A stretch of 64,000 nucleotides of DNA from contig JAGUVW010000029.1 in assembly GCA_020062665.1 (NCBI GenBank), forward strand, positions 38,296 through 102,295, read 5' to 3'. The translations under genes were made by a program, and so were the position numbers. Below, in pieces: positions 25,599 through 34,536 of the stretch. The stretch's first letter is position 1; every line of letters begins with the position of its first letter. The notes beneath the pieces were generated by a model. The model saw only the letters and a list, made by a program, of their open reading frames with translations. It was not told where the DNA came from and searched no databases. Source of the DNA: Pseudomonadales bacterium (GTDB lineage: Bacteria; Pseudomonadota; Gammaproteobacteria; Pseudomonadales; Ketobacteraceae).

Positions 25599-26093
25599 AT
25601 GGACACTTCACGGCGACGCTTTCTGCGCGGACAACCGGCGGCAGACATACGCATCCCCCGTTTGCCCTGGGCGCTTGATGACAGCTCCTTCACCGCCGGG
25701 TGCACGCGTTGCGGCGATTGCCTGCGCGCCTGCCCGGAGCAGATCATCGTGCACGGCGACGGCGGCTTTCCCCAGGTGGATTTCAGCCGCAATGCCTGCA
25801 CCTTCTGTCACGCCTGTGTCGATGCGTGCAAACAACCGATTTTTCATCACGACGCAAAACCCTGGCACGCAGTCGCCGTGATCGACCAACGCTGCCTGAC
25901 CCAGCAGCAGGTGTACTGCCAGAACTGCAAGGACGCCTGTGGCGAGCGTGCCATTCGCTTCCAGTTCGGCCGCAACGGCATGTCACATCCGCAGATTCTG
26001 CTGGATGCCTGCACCGGCTGCGGCGCCTGTGTTGCGCCCTGCCCCACCCAGGCCATCCGCATTCAGACCGACACACCGGGAACATCGACATGA
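25599..26093 (+). CDS. napF: Ferredoxin-type maturation protein NapF
   Basis: A 164-residue cytoplasmic iron-sulfur protein thought to help load the NapA [4Fe-4S] cluster. Four cysteine clusters are visible: CTRCGDCLRACPE, CTFCHACVDACKQ, CQNCKDAC and CTGCGACVAPCPT, enough for three or four [4Fe-4S] centres. The N terminus contains SRRRFLRG, an arginine pair that resembles a twin-arginine motif but lacks a full signal peptide. It begins five bases after napE and overlaps napD by four bases. Confidence 0.93.
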   Translation: MDTSRRRFLRGQPAADIRIPRLPWALDDSSFTAGCTRCGDCLRACPEQIIVHGDGGFPQVDFSRNACTFCHACVDACKQPIFHHDAKPWHAVAVIDQRCLTQQQVYCQNCKDACGERAIRFQFGRNGMSHPQILLDACTGCGACVAPCPTQAIRIQTDTPGTST

Positions 26094-26368
26094 GCAGCGA
26101 ATACCACATAGCCAGTTTCATTGTGCTGACCCGACCGGAGGTGCTGCAGGCCGTGTGCGATTGCCTGCGCTCACTGCCGGGTACCGAAGTCCACCAGCAC
26201 GACAACAACGGCAAGATCATCATCACCATCGAAGGCGACACCACCGCGCACATCAGCCAGATCACCCAGGCCATCGGACTGCTCGATGGTGTGCTGGCCT
26301 GCAACATGGTGTTCCACCAATGTGATAACGAAGCATCAGCGGAAGACGAGGCCATCCATGAACACTGA
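26090..26368 (+). CDS. napD: NapA maturation chaperone NapD
   Basis: A 92-residue protein with the ferredoxin-like fold of NapD, which binds the twin-arginine signal of NapA and holds back export until the molybdenum cofactor is inserted. The pattern [13 protein letters not shown]...[14 protein letters not shown]...KIIITIEG and the later [12 protein letters not shown] are characteristic. It overlaps napF by four bases and napA by 11 bases, so expression of chaperone and client is coupled. Confidence 0.93.
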   Translation: MSSEYHIASFIVLTRPEVLQAVCDCLRSLPGTEVHQHDNNGKIIITIEGDTTAHISQITQAIGLLDGVLACNMVFHQCDNEASAEDEAIHEH

Positions 26369-28850
26369 TCGACGCACATTCCTGAAAACCCAGGCGGTGG
26401 CCACTGCGGCTGCCGCTGCCGGCATGGCGGGCGCCCAGGCCAGCAATCTGGTGAGCGACCGCAGCAAAACCGAATTACAGTGGAACAAGGCACCCTGCCG
26501 TTTCTGCGGCACCGGCTGCAGCGTCAACGTTGCCACCAAGAATGGCCGCGTGGTGGCCACCCACGGCGACATCCTCAGCGAAGTCAATCGCGGCCTCAGC
26601 TGCGTGAAAGGCTATTTCCTGTCGAAGATCATGTACGGCAACGATCGCCTCACCCAGCCACTGCTGCGCATGAAGAACGGCCAGTTCGACAAGAACGGGG
26701 ATTTCACGCCGGTATCGTGGCAGCAGGCGTTCGACATCATGGCGCAGAAATTCAAGGAATCGCTGAAGGCGAAAGGCCCCAGCGGCATCGGCATGTTCGG
26801 CTCCGGCCAGTGGACAGTCTGGGAAGGCTACGCGGCGTCGAAGCTGTTCAAGGCCGGCTTCCGCTCCAACAACATCGAACCCAACGCGCGTCACTGCATG
26901 GCGTCGGCGGTGGCGGGTTTCATGCGCACCTTCGGCATCGACGAACCCATGGGCTGCTACGACGACATCGAAAACGCCGATGCCTTCGTGCTGTGGGGCG
27001 CCAACATGGCCGAGATGCATCCGATCCTGTGGACCCGCGTCACCGACCGCCGCCTGTCCAATCCGCATGTCAAAGTCGCCGTGCTCACCACCTACGAACA
27101 CCGTTGCTTCGAACTGGCCGACATGCCGATCGTGTTCACACCTCACAGCGATCTGGCGATTCTCAACTACATCGCCCACTACATCATCAGCAATAAAAAG
27201 GTGAACACGGATTTCATCGACAAGCACACCAATTTCCGCCGTGGCGTAGTGGACATCGGTTACGGCCTGCGCCCGGAACATCCGCTGGAAAAGGCCGCAA
27301 AAAATGCCGCCACCGCCAACGACTCCACGCCGATGACCTTCGACGAGTTCGCCAAATTCGTCAGCGACTACACGGCGGAAAAAGTCAGCAAGCTGTCAGG
27401 TATGAGCGTGAAACAGTTGCAGGATCTGGCAGAGCTTTATGCCGATCCCAATATCAAGGTCACCTCGTTCTGGACCATGGGCGTGAACCAGCACACCCGC
27501 GGCGTGTGGGTGAACAACCTGATCTACAACATTCACCTGCTCACCGGCAAGATTGCCACGCCGGGCAACAGCCCGTTCTCGCTCACCGGCCAGCCATCCG
27601 CCTGCGGCACGGCACGTGAGGTGGGTACCTTCTGCCATCGCCTGCCGGCGGACATGGTGGTGAACAATCCCGAGCACCGCAAAATCACCGAAACGCTCTG
27701 GAACATTCCCGCCGGCACCATCGTGGAAAAGCCCGGCTTTCACGCGGTGGAACACAACCGCAAGCTGAAGGACGGTGTCATCAACGCCTACTGGATTCAG
27801 GTGAACAACAACCTGCAGGCGGCGCCCAACCTGAATGAAGAAACCTTGCCAGGCTATCGCAACCCGGCGAACTTCATCGTGGTATCCGACGCCTATCCCA
27901 CTGTCACCTGTCAGGCAGCCGATCTGATCCTGCCCACCGCCATGTGGGTGGAAAAGGAAGGCGCCTATGGCAACGCGGAGCGCCGCACCCAATTCTGGCA
28001 TCAGCTGGTGGAAGCACCGGGCGAAGCCAAATCCGATCTGTGGCAGCTGGTGGAGTTTTCCAAACGCTTCTCTACCGAGGAGGTGTGGCCAGCCGAGCTG
28101 CTGGACGCCAATCCTGCCTTCAAGGGCAAAACCCTCTACGACGTGCTGTTCGCCAACGGCGTGGTGAACAAATTCCCCATCACTGACATCGAAGCTGGCT
28201 TCAAGAATCACGAGGCGGAAGCCTTCGGTTTCTACATCCAGAAAGGTTTGTTCGAGGAATACGCCGCGTTTGGTCGCGGCCATGCCCACGATCTGGCGTC
28301 GTTCGACACCTACCACCAATCACGCGGACTGCGTTGGCCGGTGGTGGATGGCAAGGAAACCCGCTGGCGTTTCCGCGAAGGTTCCGATCCTTACGTCAAG
28401 CCGGGCAAGGGCTTTGAATTTTATGGCAAGCCCGATGGCCGCGCGGTGATTTTCGCGCTGCCCTACGAGCCACCGGCTGAATCACCGGATGCGGAATTCG
28501 ACATGTGGCTGTGCACCGGCCGCGTGCTGGAGCACTGGCATTCCGGCTCCATGACACAGCGCGTGCCGGAACTGTACAAATCGTTCCCGGATGCAGTGGT
28601 GTACATGCATCCCGACGATGCAGAGAAACGTGGTGTGCGCCGGGGCGATGAAGTGCGGGTGATTTCACGGCGCGGCGAAATCCGCACGCGAGTGGAAACC
28701 CGTGGCCGCAACAAGCCGCCGGTGGGCCTGGTGTACGTGCCCTGGTTCGACGCCAGCCAGCTGATCAACAAGGTGACGCTGGATGCCATCGATCCGATTT
28801 CCAAACAGACGGACTACAAGAAGTGCGCCGTGAAAGTGGTCAAGGTGTAA
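26358..28850 (+). CDS. napA: Periplasmic nitrate reductase catalytic subunit NapA
   Basis: An 830-residue molybdoenzyme that reduces nitrate to nitrite in the periplasm. The N terminus has a twin-arginine signal, DRRTFLK, and a signal peptide ending near residue 30. The [4Fe-4S] site is CRFCGTGC (Cys 47, 50, 54) with a fourth cysteine in LSCVKG near 82. The probable molybdenum-ligand cysteine is in ARHCMASAV near 180. The bis-MGD-binding stretches are present, including [11 protein letters not shown]. Length fits the family. Electrons come through NapB and NapC. Confidence 0.96.
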   Translation: MNTDRRTFLKTQAVATAAAAAGMAGAQASNLVSDRSKTELQWNKAPCRFCGTGCSVNVATKNGRVVATHGDILSEVNRGLSCVKGYFLSKIMYGNDRLTQPLLRMKNGQFDKNGDFTPVSWQQAFDIMAQKFKESLKAKGPSGIGMFGSGQWTVWEGYAASKLFKAGFRSNNIEPNARHCMASAVAGFMRTFGIDEPMGCYDDIENADAFVLWGANMAEMHPILWTRVTDRRLSNPHVKVAVLTTYEHRCFELADMPIVFTPHSDLAILNYIAHYIISNKKVNTDFIDKHTNFRRGVVDIGYGLRPEHPLEKAAKNAATANDSTPMTFDEFAKFVSDYTAEKVSKLSGMSVKQLQDLAELYADPNIKVTSFWTMGVNQHTRGVWVNNLIYNIHLLTGKIATPGNSPFSLTGQPSACGTAREVGTFCHRLPADMVVNNPEHRKITETLWNIPAGTIVEKPGFHAVEHNRKLKDGVINAYWIQVNNNLQAAPNLNEETLPGYRNPANFIVVSDAYPTVTCQAADLILPTAMWVEKEGAYGNAERRTQFWHQLVEAPGEAKSDLWQLVEFSKRFSTEEVWPAELLDANPAFKGKTLYDVLFANGVVNKFPITDIEAGFKNHEAEAFGFYIQKGLFEEYAAFGRGHAHDLASFDTYHQSRGLRWPVVDGKETRWRFREGSDPYVKPGKGFEFYGKPDGRAVIFALPYEPPAESPDAEFDMWLCTGRVLEHWHSGSMTQRVPELYKSFPDAVVYMHPDDAEKRGVRRGDEVRVISRRGEIRTRVETRGRNKPPVGLVYVPWFDASQLINKVTLDAIDPISKQTDYKKCAVKVVKV

Positions 28851-28862
28851 GGGGGCTATCAC

Positions 28863-29321
28863 ATGAAAACATTCACAACCATCGGCTTCACCTTGCTGCT
28901 GATACTGTCCGGCCTGAGCGCAGTCACTGCCGCCGACAACATCGCCACGCTGCGCGGCAGTGCACCACTGAACCAGGAAGGCGAAGCACCACCGATGCCT
29001 CGGCCGGAAAGCAACGACCAAAAACGCAAACGCAACTATCCGATGCAGCCGCCGGTGATTCCGCACAACGTCCAGGGCTACCAGGTGGACATGAAGGTGA
29101 ACAAATGCCTGTCCTGTCATGCCCGCAAGCGTGCGGAAGAATCCCAGGCACCGATGATCAGCGTTACCCACTACATGGATCGCGATGGCAACTTTCTGGC
29201 TGATGTGTCGCCGCGCCGCTATTTCTGCTTCCAGTGCCATGTCGAGCAGACCAACGCCAAACCGCTGGTGAACAACACCTTCAAGGATATCGACGACATC
29301 CTGGCGGAAGAAGGTCAATAA
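28863..29321 (+). CDS. napB: Diheme cytochrome c NapB
   Basis: A 152-residue periplasmic electron-transfer subunit of the nitrate reductase. It has a type I signal peptide (cleavage near TAA at 22-24) and two c-type heme motifs, CLSCH from residue 82 and CFQCH from residue 122. Further histidines in PPVIPHNV and VTHYMD are likely distal heme ligands. It starts 12 bases after napA with a GGGGG-type ribosome-binding site and passes electrons from NapC to NapA. Confidence 0.95.
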   Translation: MKTFTTIGFTLLLILSGLSAVTAADNIATLRGSAPLNQEGEAPPMPRPESNDQKRKRNYPMQPPVIPHNVQGYQVDMKVNKCLSCHARKRAEESQAPMISVTHYMDRDGNFLADVSPRRYFCFQCHVEQTNAKPLVNNTFKDIDDILAEEGQ

Positions 29322-29331
29322 GGAGCGCGCC

Positions 29332-29919
29332 ATGCTACAAAAACTGAAATTCTACTGGACCATGCTGTGGCGCCCGAGCAGGCACTTCAGCCTGGCATTC
29401 CTCACGGCGGGCGGTTTCATTGCCGGCATCATTTTCTGGGGCGCCTTCAACACCGGTCTGGAGCTGACCAATACCGAAACCTTCTGCATTTCCTGTCACG
29501 AAATGGAGGACAACGTCTATCAGGAACTGCGCACCACCATTCACTTCAACAACCGCTCCGGCGTGCGCGCCACCTGCCCGGACTGCCACGTGCCGCACGA
29601 CTGGACTGACAAGATTGCCCGCAAGATGCAGGCGTCGAAGGAAGTCTGGGGCAAGATCTTCGGCACCATCGACACCAAGGAAAAATTCGAAACTCACCGC
29701 CGCCGGCTGGCAGAAAACGAGTGGGAACGGCTGAAAGCCAACGACTCGCTGGAGTGCCGCAACTGTCACAACTTCGAATACATGGATTTCACCAAGCAGG
29801 GACAGCGGGCCGTGAACATGCATTCCACCGCGCTGGCCAGTGGCGAAAAAACCTGTATCGATTGTCACAAGGGCATTGCCCACTCGCTGCCGGACATGAC
29901 AGGCGTGAAAGGCTGGTAG
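29332..29919 (+). CDS. napC: Tetraheme quinol dehydrogenase NapC
   Basis: A 195-residue membrane-anchored cytochrome of the NapC/NirT family that takes electrons from quinol and passes them to NapB. A single N-terminal helix ([19 protein letters not shown]) anchors it, and four heme motifs follow: CISCH at 52, CPDCH at 82, CRNCH at 142 and CIDCH at 175. It ends the operon. No napG or napH is present, so quinol oxidation depends on this protein. A terminator follows. Confidence 0.96.
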   Translation: MLQKLKFYWTMLWRPSRHFSLAFLTAGGFIAGIIFWGAFNTGLELTNTETFCISCHEMEDNVYQELRTTIHFNNRSGVRATCPDCHVPHDWTDKIARKMQASKEVWGKIFGTIDTKEKFETHRRRLAENEWERLKANDSLECRNCHNFEYMDFTKQGQRAVNMHSTALASGEKTCIDCHKGIAHSLPDMTGVKGW

Positions 29920-29940
29920 CTGTCACCAAGCCTGGAAACG

Positions 29941-29975
29941 AAAAAGCCCCCAGCCAAACCGCCGGGGGCTTTTTT
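29941..29975. terminator. Bidirectional terminator between nap and MAPEG gene
   Basis: An 11-bp stem, AAAAAGCCCCC pairing with GGGGGCTTTTT, with flanking A and T runs, so it should work in both directions for the convergent napC and MAPEG genes. Confidence 0.9.
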
Positions 29976-30000
29976 ATTGCGGTGTCTGCAAAAGAAGAAC

Positions 30001-30375
30001 TCAGATGCTGATGACGAACAGCGCCACCACGCAGGCCAACGCCAACGCCCAGATCACGGAACGCAGGGTCGCCTGATCGGCAATGTACAGGTAACCGAAG
30101 ATCAAACGCAGCACCACAAAATTCATCGCCAGCAGATCCACCTGATGCTGGGGCGCGTTGGCAAGATGCGCGATGATCACCGCTGCGATGAAACCCGGCA
30201 TGGCCTCGAAGCTGTTCAGTTGCGCTGCGTGAGCGCGGGCGCCCTTGCCCTGCAGCTTGGCCAGCCATTCCCGTGGCTGGTTGTTGTCGAATTTCGGCGC
30301 GCTGGCCTTGGCTGTTATTGTCCAGATATACGGCATTAAGATCACCGCCAGAACACACCAGTATGCAATGGTCAT
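30001..30375 (-). CDS. MAPEG-family membrane protein
   Basis: A 124-residue protein with four hydrophobic helices and the MAPEG pattern in the first loop: RAHAAQLNSFEAMPGFIAAV, where the N-x-x-E-x-x-P core is conserved. MAPEG proteins include membrane glutathione transferases; bacterial members mostly lack a known substrate. The start ATG 30375 follows AGGGGG. It is convergent with napC. An A-rich leader further upstream may be a Crc site. Confidence 0.8.
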   Translation of the reverse strand: MTIAYWCVLAVILMPYIWTITAKASAPKFDNNQPREWLAKLQGKGARAHAAQLNSFEAMPGFIAAVIIAHLANAPQHQVDLLAMNFVVLRLIFGYLYIADQATLRSVIWALALACVVALFVISI

Positions 30376-30392
30376 GGGAACCCCCTGTTTAG

Positions 30393-30410
30393 TCTTGTTG
30401 TGTTGTTGGT
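30393..30410 (-). promoter_or_regulatory. CA-like A-rich leader before the MAPEG gene
   Basis: The minus strand reads ACCAACAACACAACAAGA about 18 bases upstream of the start. It resembles the Hfq/Crc CA motif but each AAnAAnAA match has one mismatch, so support is weaker than at 20764 and 24251. Confidence 0.3.
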
Positions 30411-30418
30411 ATTGATGC

Positions 30419-31126
30419 TCAGGTCAGATCCACCGGCAGACGACATTCCACCGCAGCGCCCTGCGCCGACAGCTGCCAGCGCCAGGCCATGACCTCGACG
30501 CCCGATTGTGCGGCTTCCCGCAGCTGTTTTCCATAAGCCGGATCAATATGATCAGCAGGTTTCACCACCTGCACACCGGTATGCTGCACGCAGAAGAACA
30601 GAATGGCGCGATTCCCCTGCTCCACCATTGCCATCAGTTCCCGCAGATGCTTGCGGCCACGCTCGGTCACCGCATCGGGAAAATAGCCGGTGGAACCTTC
30701 CCCCAGGGCGACGCTTTTGATCTCGATAAAACAGGGTGGACGGGTGTCGTCTTCCAGCAGCAGGTCGATGCGGCTGTTTTCGCTGCCATATTTCACTTCG
30801 CTGCGCACGCGCGCATAACCGACCAGTTCGGGAATTCGATCGGCAGCGATCGCTTCCTGCACCAGCGCATTGGCGCGACTGGTATTGATGCCGGCGATGG
30901 TGCCACCCTGCACTTCCACCAGCTCCCAGGTGTGGCGGTATTTGCGCTTGTCGTTGCCGCTGTCGGAAAACCACACCCGGCTGCCAGGCTCTGCGCAATT
31001 CTTCATGGAGCCGGTGTTGGGGCAGTGCAGCGTGATCTCGCGGCCATCCGCCAACCGCACATCCGCCAGAAACCGCTTGTAACGCTGGATCAAAACACCA
31101 CTCTGCAATGTCGGATCGAACTGCAT
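30419..31126 (-). CDS. sfsA: Sugar fermentation stimulation protein homologue SfsA
   Basis: A 235-residue SfsA-family protein, predicted to have a nuclease-like core and once described as a DNA-binding regulator of maltose metabolism. Distinctive stretches are LHCPNTGSMKNCAEPGSRVWFSDS, ENSRIDLLLED and CFIEIKSVALGEG, where the last two carry PD-(D/E)xK-like acidic residues. Translation should begin at ATG 31126 (GGGAGG just upstream); a GTG precedes it. The start overlaps the stop of the aminotransferase gene, so the two form an operon next to dksA, as in Pseudomonas. Confidence 0.95.
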   Translation of the reverse strand: MQFDPTLQSGVLIQRYKRFLADVRLADGREITLHCPNTGSMKNCAEPGSRVWFSDSGNDKRKYRHTWELVEVQGGTIAGINTSRANALVQEAIAADRIPELVGYARVRSEVKYGSENSRIDLLLEDDTRPPCFIEIKSVALGEGSTGYFPDAVTERGRKHLRELMAMVEQGNRAILFFCVQHTGVQVVKPADHIDPAYGKQLREAAQSGVEVMAWRWQLSAQGAAVECRLPVDLT

Positions 31127-32316
31127 CACGCCTCCCGATAATGCGCGATGAAATTCCCCAACCGCTGCACCGCCAGTGCCAGCCGATCCAGATCCTGGGT
31201 GTAGGCAATGCGCACATGATGGTTGGCCTGGTGATCACCAAAATCGATGCCCGGCGTGATCGCGACGCCGGTCTGCTCCAGCAGTTGCCGGCAGAACGCA
31301 AAGCTGTCGCCGGTGATCGCCGACACATCGCAATACAGGTAGAACGCACCCTGGGGCACGCAGGGAATCTTCAGCCCCAGCGCCGGCAACGCCTGCAGCA
31401 GATAATCCCGGCGCCGGTGCAGGATTTCGCGACGCTGCTCATACACCGCGATGCTGGCGTCGGAAAACGCTTCCAGCGCGGCATATTGGGCCGCAGTCGG
31501 CGGGGCAAGAAAGAAATTCTGCGCCAGCCGGTCCAGCGCTTCCACGTGGCAGGCCGGCGCCACCAGCCAGCCCAGACGCCAGCCCGTCATATTGAAGTAC
31601 TTGGAAAAGCTGTTGATCACGAACAGGCTGTCGCGGGTGTCCGGTAGCGCCAGCGCGGTAGCCGCGTCAACACCATAGGTGAGGCCGTGATAGATCTCGT
31701 CCACCAGCAGGGCGCCGCCCTTGGCATCCACCGCCTGATGAATGGCCGCCAATTCATCGCGGCTCAGCAACGTACCCGTGGGGTTGGACGGTGACGCCAC
31801 CCACGCGCCTCGGGTATTGCCGCGCCAGTGCTGCTCCACCTGGGCGGCGGTGAGTTGGTAAGCCGACTCCGGCCCCACCGCCACCCGCTGCGGCTCGGCC
31901 CCTAATAGATGCAGGAAATTGTCGTTGCAGGGGTACCCGGGATCGGCCAGCAGCACACCATCCCCTGCATTGAACAGCAGGGCCGTCACCAGACTGATGG
32001 CACCGGACGCTCCCGGCGTGACCACTACCCGCCCCGGATCGATGTCCACCCCGTAGCGCTGGCGATAGAAACCGGCGATGGCCCGCCGCAGTTCCGGCAA
32101 GCCCGAGGGCGCGGTATAGCGGGTTTTCCCCTGCTGCAATGCCGCCACCCCGGCCGCCACCACATTGTCCGGCGTGGCGAAATCCGGCTCGCCGACCTCC
32201 AGGTGGATCACATCCAGGCCTTGGGACTCCAGCTGTTTCGCCCGGTCGAGCAGGGCCATCACATGAAACGACTTGATGCGGTTCAACCGCGAGGCTGTGG
32301 TTCGCAAGGCTGCCAT
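31126..32316 (-). CDS. Class I/II pyridoxal-phosphate aminotransferase
   Basis: A 396-residue fold-type I aminotransferase. The PLP lysine is in INSFSKYFNMTGWRLGW, the aspartate-tyrosine pair in LLVDEIYHGLTY, and the substrate-binding arginine in HHVRIAYT near the C terminus. Family members act on aspartate, alanine, aromatic or branched amino acids, and the substrate cannot be fixed here. It is divergent from dksA and coupled to sfsA (stop and start share TGATG). The same aminotransferase-dksA neighbourhood is known in Pseudomonas. Confidence 0.9.
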   Translation of the reverse strand: MAALRTTASRLNRIKSFHVMALLDRAKQLESQGLDVIHLEVGEPDFATPDNVVAAGVAALQQGKTRYTAPSGLPELRRAIAGFYRQRYGVDIDPGRVVVTPGASGAISLVTALLFNAGDGVLLADPGYPCNDNFLHLLGAEPQRVAVGPESAYQLTAAQVEQHWRGNTRGAWVASPSNPTGTLLSRDELAAIHQAVDAKGGALLVDEIYHGLTYGVDAATALALPDTRDSLFVINSFSKYFNMTGWRLGWLVAPACHVEALDRLAQNFFLAPPTAAQYAALEAFSDASIAVYEQRREILHRRRDYLLQALPALGLKIPCVPQGAFYLYCDVSAITGDSFAFCRQLLEQTGVAITPGIDFGDHQANHHVRIAYTQDLDRLALAVQRLGNFIAHYREA

Positions 32317-32531
32317 CCTGTTGTCATCGGATTTTCATATTGGGGGGCCAACATCAACCCCCGAACCTATTCCCTAGCCTGGAGAATGGGGGTAATATCG
32401 GGCGTTCCCTGCCGGCCACCCCAGGTAGCGCATCATATAACACCCCGTTATATATCGCCCATAAACGGCAGGCACAGGCGGCAATCACGGAGCCTTCCCA
32501 CCGGGAGCTTCCCCCCAAGGACACCAGGGAT

Positions 32532-32560
32532 TTGCCAATCTTGGGTTTACCTGTTATGAA
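32532..32560 (+). promoter_or_regulatory. Sigma-70 promoter of dksA
   Basis: TTGCCA at 32532-32537, a 17-bp spacer and TATGAA at 32555-32560. The predicted start near 32567 leaves a leader of about 25 bases. The remaining 215 bases upstream, to the divergent aminotransferase, show no gene. Confidence 0.5.
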
Positions 32561-32591
32561 TAAAGATTGAGCAGTTGCGAGGATCTGACCT

Positions 32592-33038
32592 ATGGCGACA
32601 AGAAAGAAGAAAAATGTGGTGGAACTGTCACGTAACCAGTTCACGCCCTACGAGCCCGCCAAGAACGAAGAATACATGAGCAAGGGCCAGCTCGAACACT
32701 TCAAGGCCATTCTGCTGAACTGGCGCCAGGAACTGATGGAAGAAGTGGATCGCACCGTGCACCACATGAAAGACGAATCCGTCAGCCTTCCCGATGCAGC
32801 CGACCGCGCCACCCAGGAAGAAGAATTCAGCCTGGAACTGCGCACCCGCGATCGCGAACGCAAACTCATCCGCAAGATCAATCAGGCCCTCGACAAGATC
32901 GAGAAAGAAGAATACGGCTGGTGTGACGCCTGCGGTATCGAAATCGGCATCCGCCGCCTCGAAGCCCGCCCCACCGCCAACCTGTGCATCGACTGCAAGA
33001 CCCTGGAAGAAATCAAAGAGAAGCAGTGGGGAACCTGA
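32592..33038 (+). CDS. dksA: RNA polymerase-binding transcription factor DksA
   Basis: A 148-residue DksA. It binds the RNA polymerase secondary channel and with ppGpp adjusts rRNA, amino-acid and stress promoters. The coiled-coil tip carries SLPDAADRATQEEE with the conserved acidic residues, and the zinc finger has four cysteines (111, 114, 132, 135) in CDACGIEIG and NLCIDC. It is followed by a strong terminator and then by the exopolysaccharide cluster rather than by gluQ, its usual neighbour. Confidence 0.97.
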   Translation: MATRKKKNVVELSRNQFTPYEPAKNEEYMSKGQLEHFKAILLNWRQELMEEVDRTVHHMKDESVSLPDAADRATQEEEFSLELRTRDRERKLIRKINQALDKIEKEEYGWCDACGIEIGIRRLEARPTANLCIDCKTLEEIKEKQWGT

Positions 33039-33064
33039 TTCCCGTTCTGCAGGCTCGGATACTC

Positions 33065-33095
33065 AAGGCACGTCAGGAATGACGTGCCTTTTTTA
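33065..33095 (+). terminator. Rho-independent terminator after dksA
   Basis: An 11-bp stem, AAGGCACGTCA with TGACGTGCCTT, and a GGAA loop, followed by six T. The 240 bases between it and the first glycosyltransferase are AT-richer and hold no gene. A TAGAAT box at 33290-33295 could be part of the cluster's promoter, but no well-spaced -35 was found. Confidence 0.9.
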
Positions 33096-33335
33096 TTGGG
33101 CAGAACGGAATGGCCAGCGGCCGCACCGTTACAAATTTTCTGTGGCGCCTGATCATCACCCATCAGCAAAATCTCCGCAGCAATAAAACCCGCGCACACC
33201 GCATGGTCAAGAGCCGCGCAATTGCGTCTTCAATGTGACCATCATCCCATATTCCGCAACCGCCATATTCTTGTCATAAAAAACGTGACTAGAATAGAGC
33301 GATATTTCCTGACGCCGCAATGGACTTGCAGATCA

Positions 33336-34490
33336 ATGCAAATTTCTTCAACCGCACGGACAAGGCAGCGGATCGTTTTTGTTATCAACTCTCTCGAAGG
33401 CGGGGGCGCAGAACGGGTCCTCAGCATCCTGCTCAAATATTTCGCGGAACCTTTCCAGAATCAGGACGTTTTTCTCGTATTGCTGGACCAAGGCATCATC
33501 CGTTACCCGGTGCCTGATTACGTCAAGCGTATCGACCTGGATTGCAGAGGCTCTATGATCCGCAGCACCATTTCGTTGCACAGCACATTGCGGAAAATCG
33601 CGCCGCATATAGTGCTGAGTTTTCTGAACCGGGCTAACTGCGCCAACATTCTCACCGCCCGCTTGCTGGACTACTGCTGCATCGTCAGCGAACGGGTGAA
33701 CACCTCCATGCACTTCGGCAACGGAATCGGTGCCAGACTGAACAAAGCCGTTGTCAAAAAACTCTATCCGCTGGCAGACAAAGTAGTGGCCGTATCCAAA
33801 GGTGTCGCCGCCGGCCTGCAGCAAAATTTTGGTGTTTCACCCGCCAAACTCGACGTCATCTATAACCCCTACGATCTGGACAGGCTTGCAACGCTTGCAG
33901 CACAGCCATCACCGCTCAAGATCGAGGGCCGCTACATCGTCAGCATCGGTCGCCTGGTGCCCAACAAGAATTTTCCATCGCTGATACATGCCTATCATCA
34001 GGCTAAACCTGCAGAAAAACTGGTGATCCTCGGCGAAGGTCCCGAGCAAGACAAGATTCAGGCACTGATCAATGAGCTGAATTTACAGGATCGGGTCATT
34101 CTGGCAGGCTTTCTGGAAAATCCCTACGCTGTCATGCGTGGCGCCTGCTGCGCTGTATTTTCCTCACTGGCAGAAGGCTTTCCCAATGCGCTTGCTGAAG
34201 CGATGGCGCTGGCGCTGCCGGTCATCGCTACCGATTGTGAGTCGGGGCCTGCAGAAATTCTGCACGATGTCATACACGTCCACCCTGATGGGCCTTTCAA
34301 AGCTGACTACGGCGTGCTCGTCCCCGTCAACGATACTAAGGCCATGGTGCAGGCATTGCATTGGCTCAAGGATCAACCGCTTCTAAGCCACTACAGCAAA
34401 ATGAGCCTACAGAGAGTGCGCGCTTTCAGCATTGAGAGCGCCGTTTCAAGCTATATGCTCGCATTGAAATCCTGCCAAAGGCACTTCTGA
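33336..34490 (+). CDS. Glycosyltransferase, GT4 type
   Basis: A 384-residue retaining glycosyltransferase with the GT-B fold. The N-terminal FVINSLEGGGAERVLSIL and the C-terminal nucleotide-sugar site SLAEGFPNALAEAMALALPVIATDCESGPAEIL (E-x7-E) are typical of GT4. It should add a sugar to the undecaprenyl-linked repeat unit at the cytoplasmic face of the inner membrane. The open frame begins at 33222, and ATG 33336 is chosen because it puts the first Rossmann strand near the N terminus, though no good ribosome-binding site is seen. It opens the exopolysaccharide cluster. Confidence 0.87.
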   Translation: MQISSTARTRQRIVFVINSLEGGGAERVLSILLKYFAEPFQNQDVFLVLLDQGIIRYPVPDYVKRIDLDCRGSMIRSTISLHSTLRKIAPHIVLSFLNRANCANILTARLLDYCCIVSERVNTSMHFGNGIGARLNKAVVKKLYPLADKVVAVSKGVAAGLQQNFGVSPAKLDVIYNPYDLDRLATLAAQPSPLKIEGRYIVSIGRLVPNKNFPSLIHAYHQAKPAEKLVILGEGPEQDKIQALINELNLQDRVILAGFLENPYAVMRGACCAVFSSLAEGFPNALAEAMALALPVIATDCESGPAEILHDVIHVHPDGPFKADYGVLVPVNDTKAMVQALHWLKDQPLLSHYSKMSLQRVRAFSIESAVSSYMLALKSCQRHF

Positions 34491-34536
34491 GCCGAAGAAA
34501 CGTCAGTACCCATAGCAGTTACAAGGAGTTGATTTC

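Noticed and set aside
33271..33299. Promoter for the exopolysaccharide cluster (TTGTCA with TAGAAT)
   Set aside because: The spacing is only 13 bp, and no other -35 box fits.
33039..33335. Integrase, tRNA or direct-repeat boundary at the exopolysaccharide insertion point
   Set aside because: None was found by reading either edge of the cluster; insertion is inferred only from gene order.
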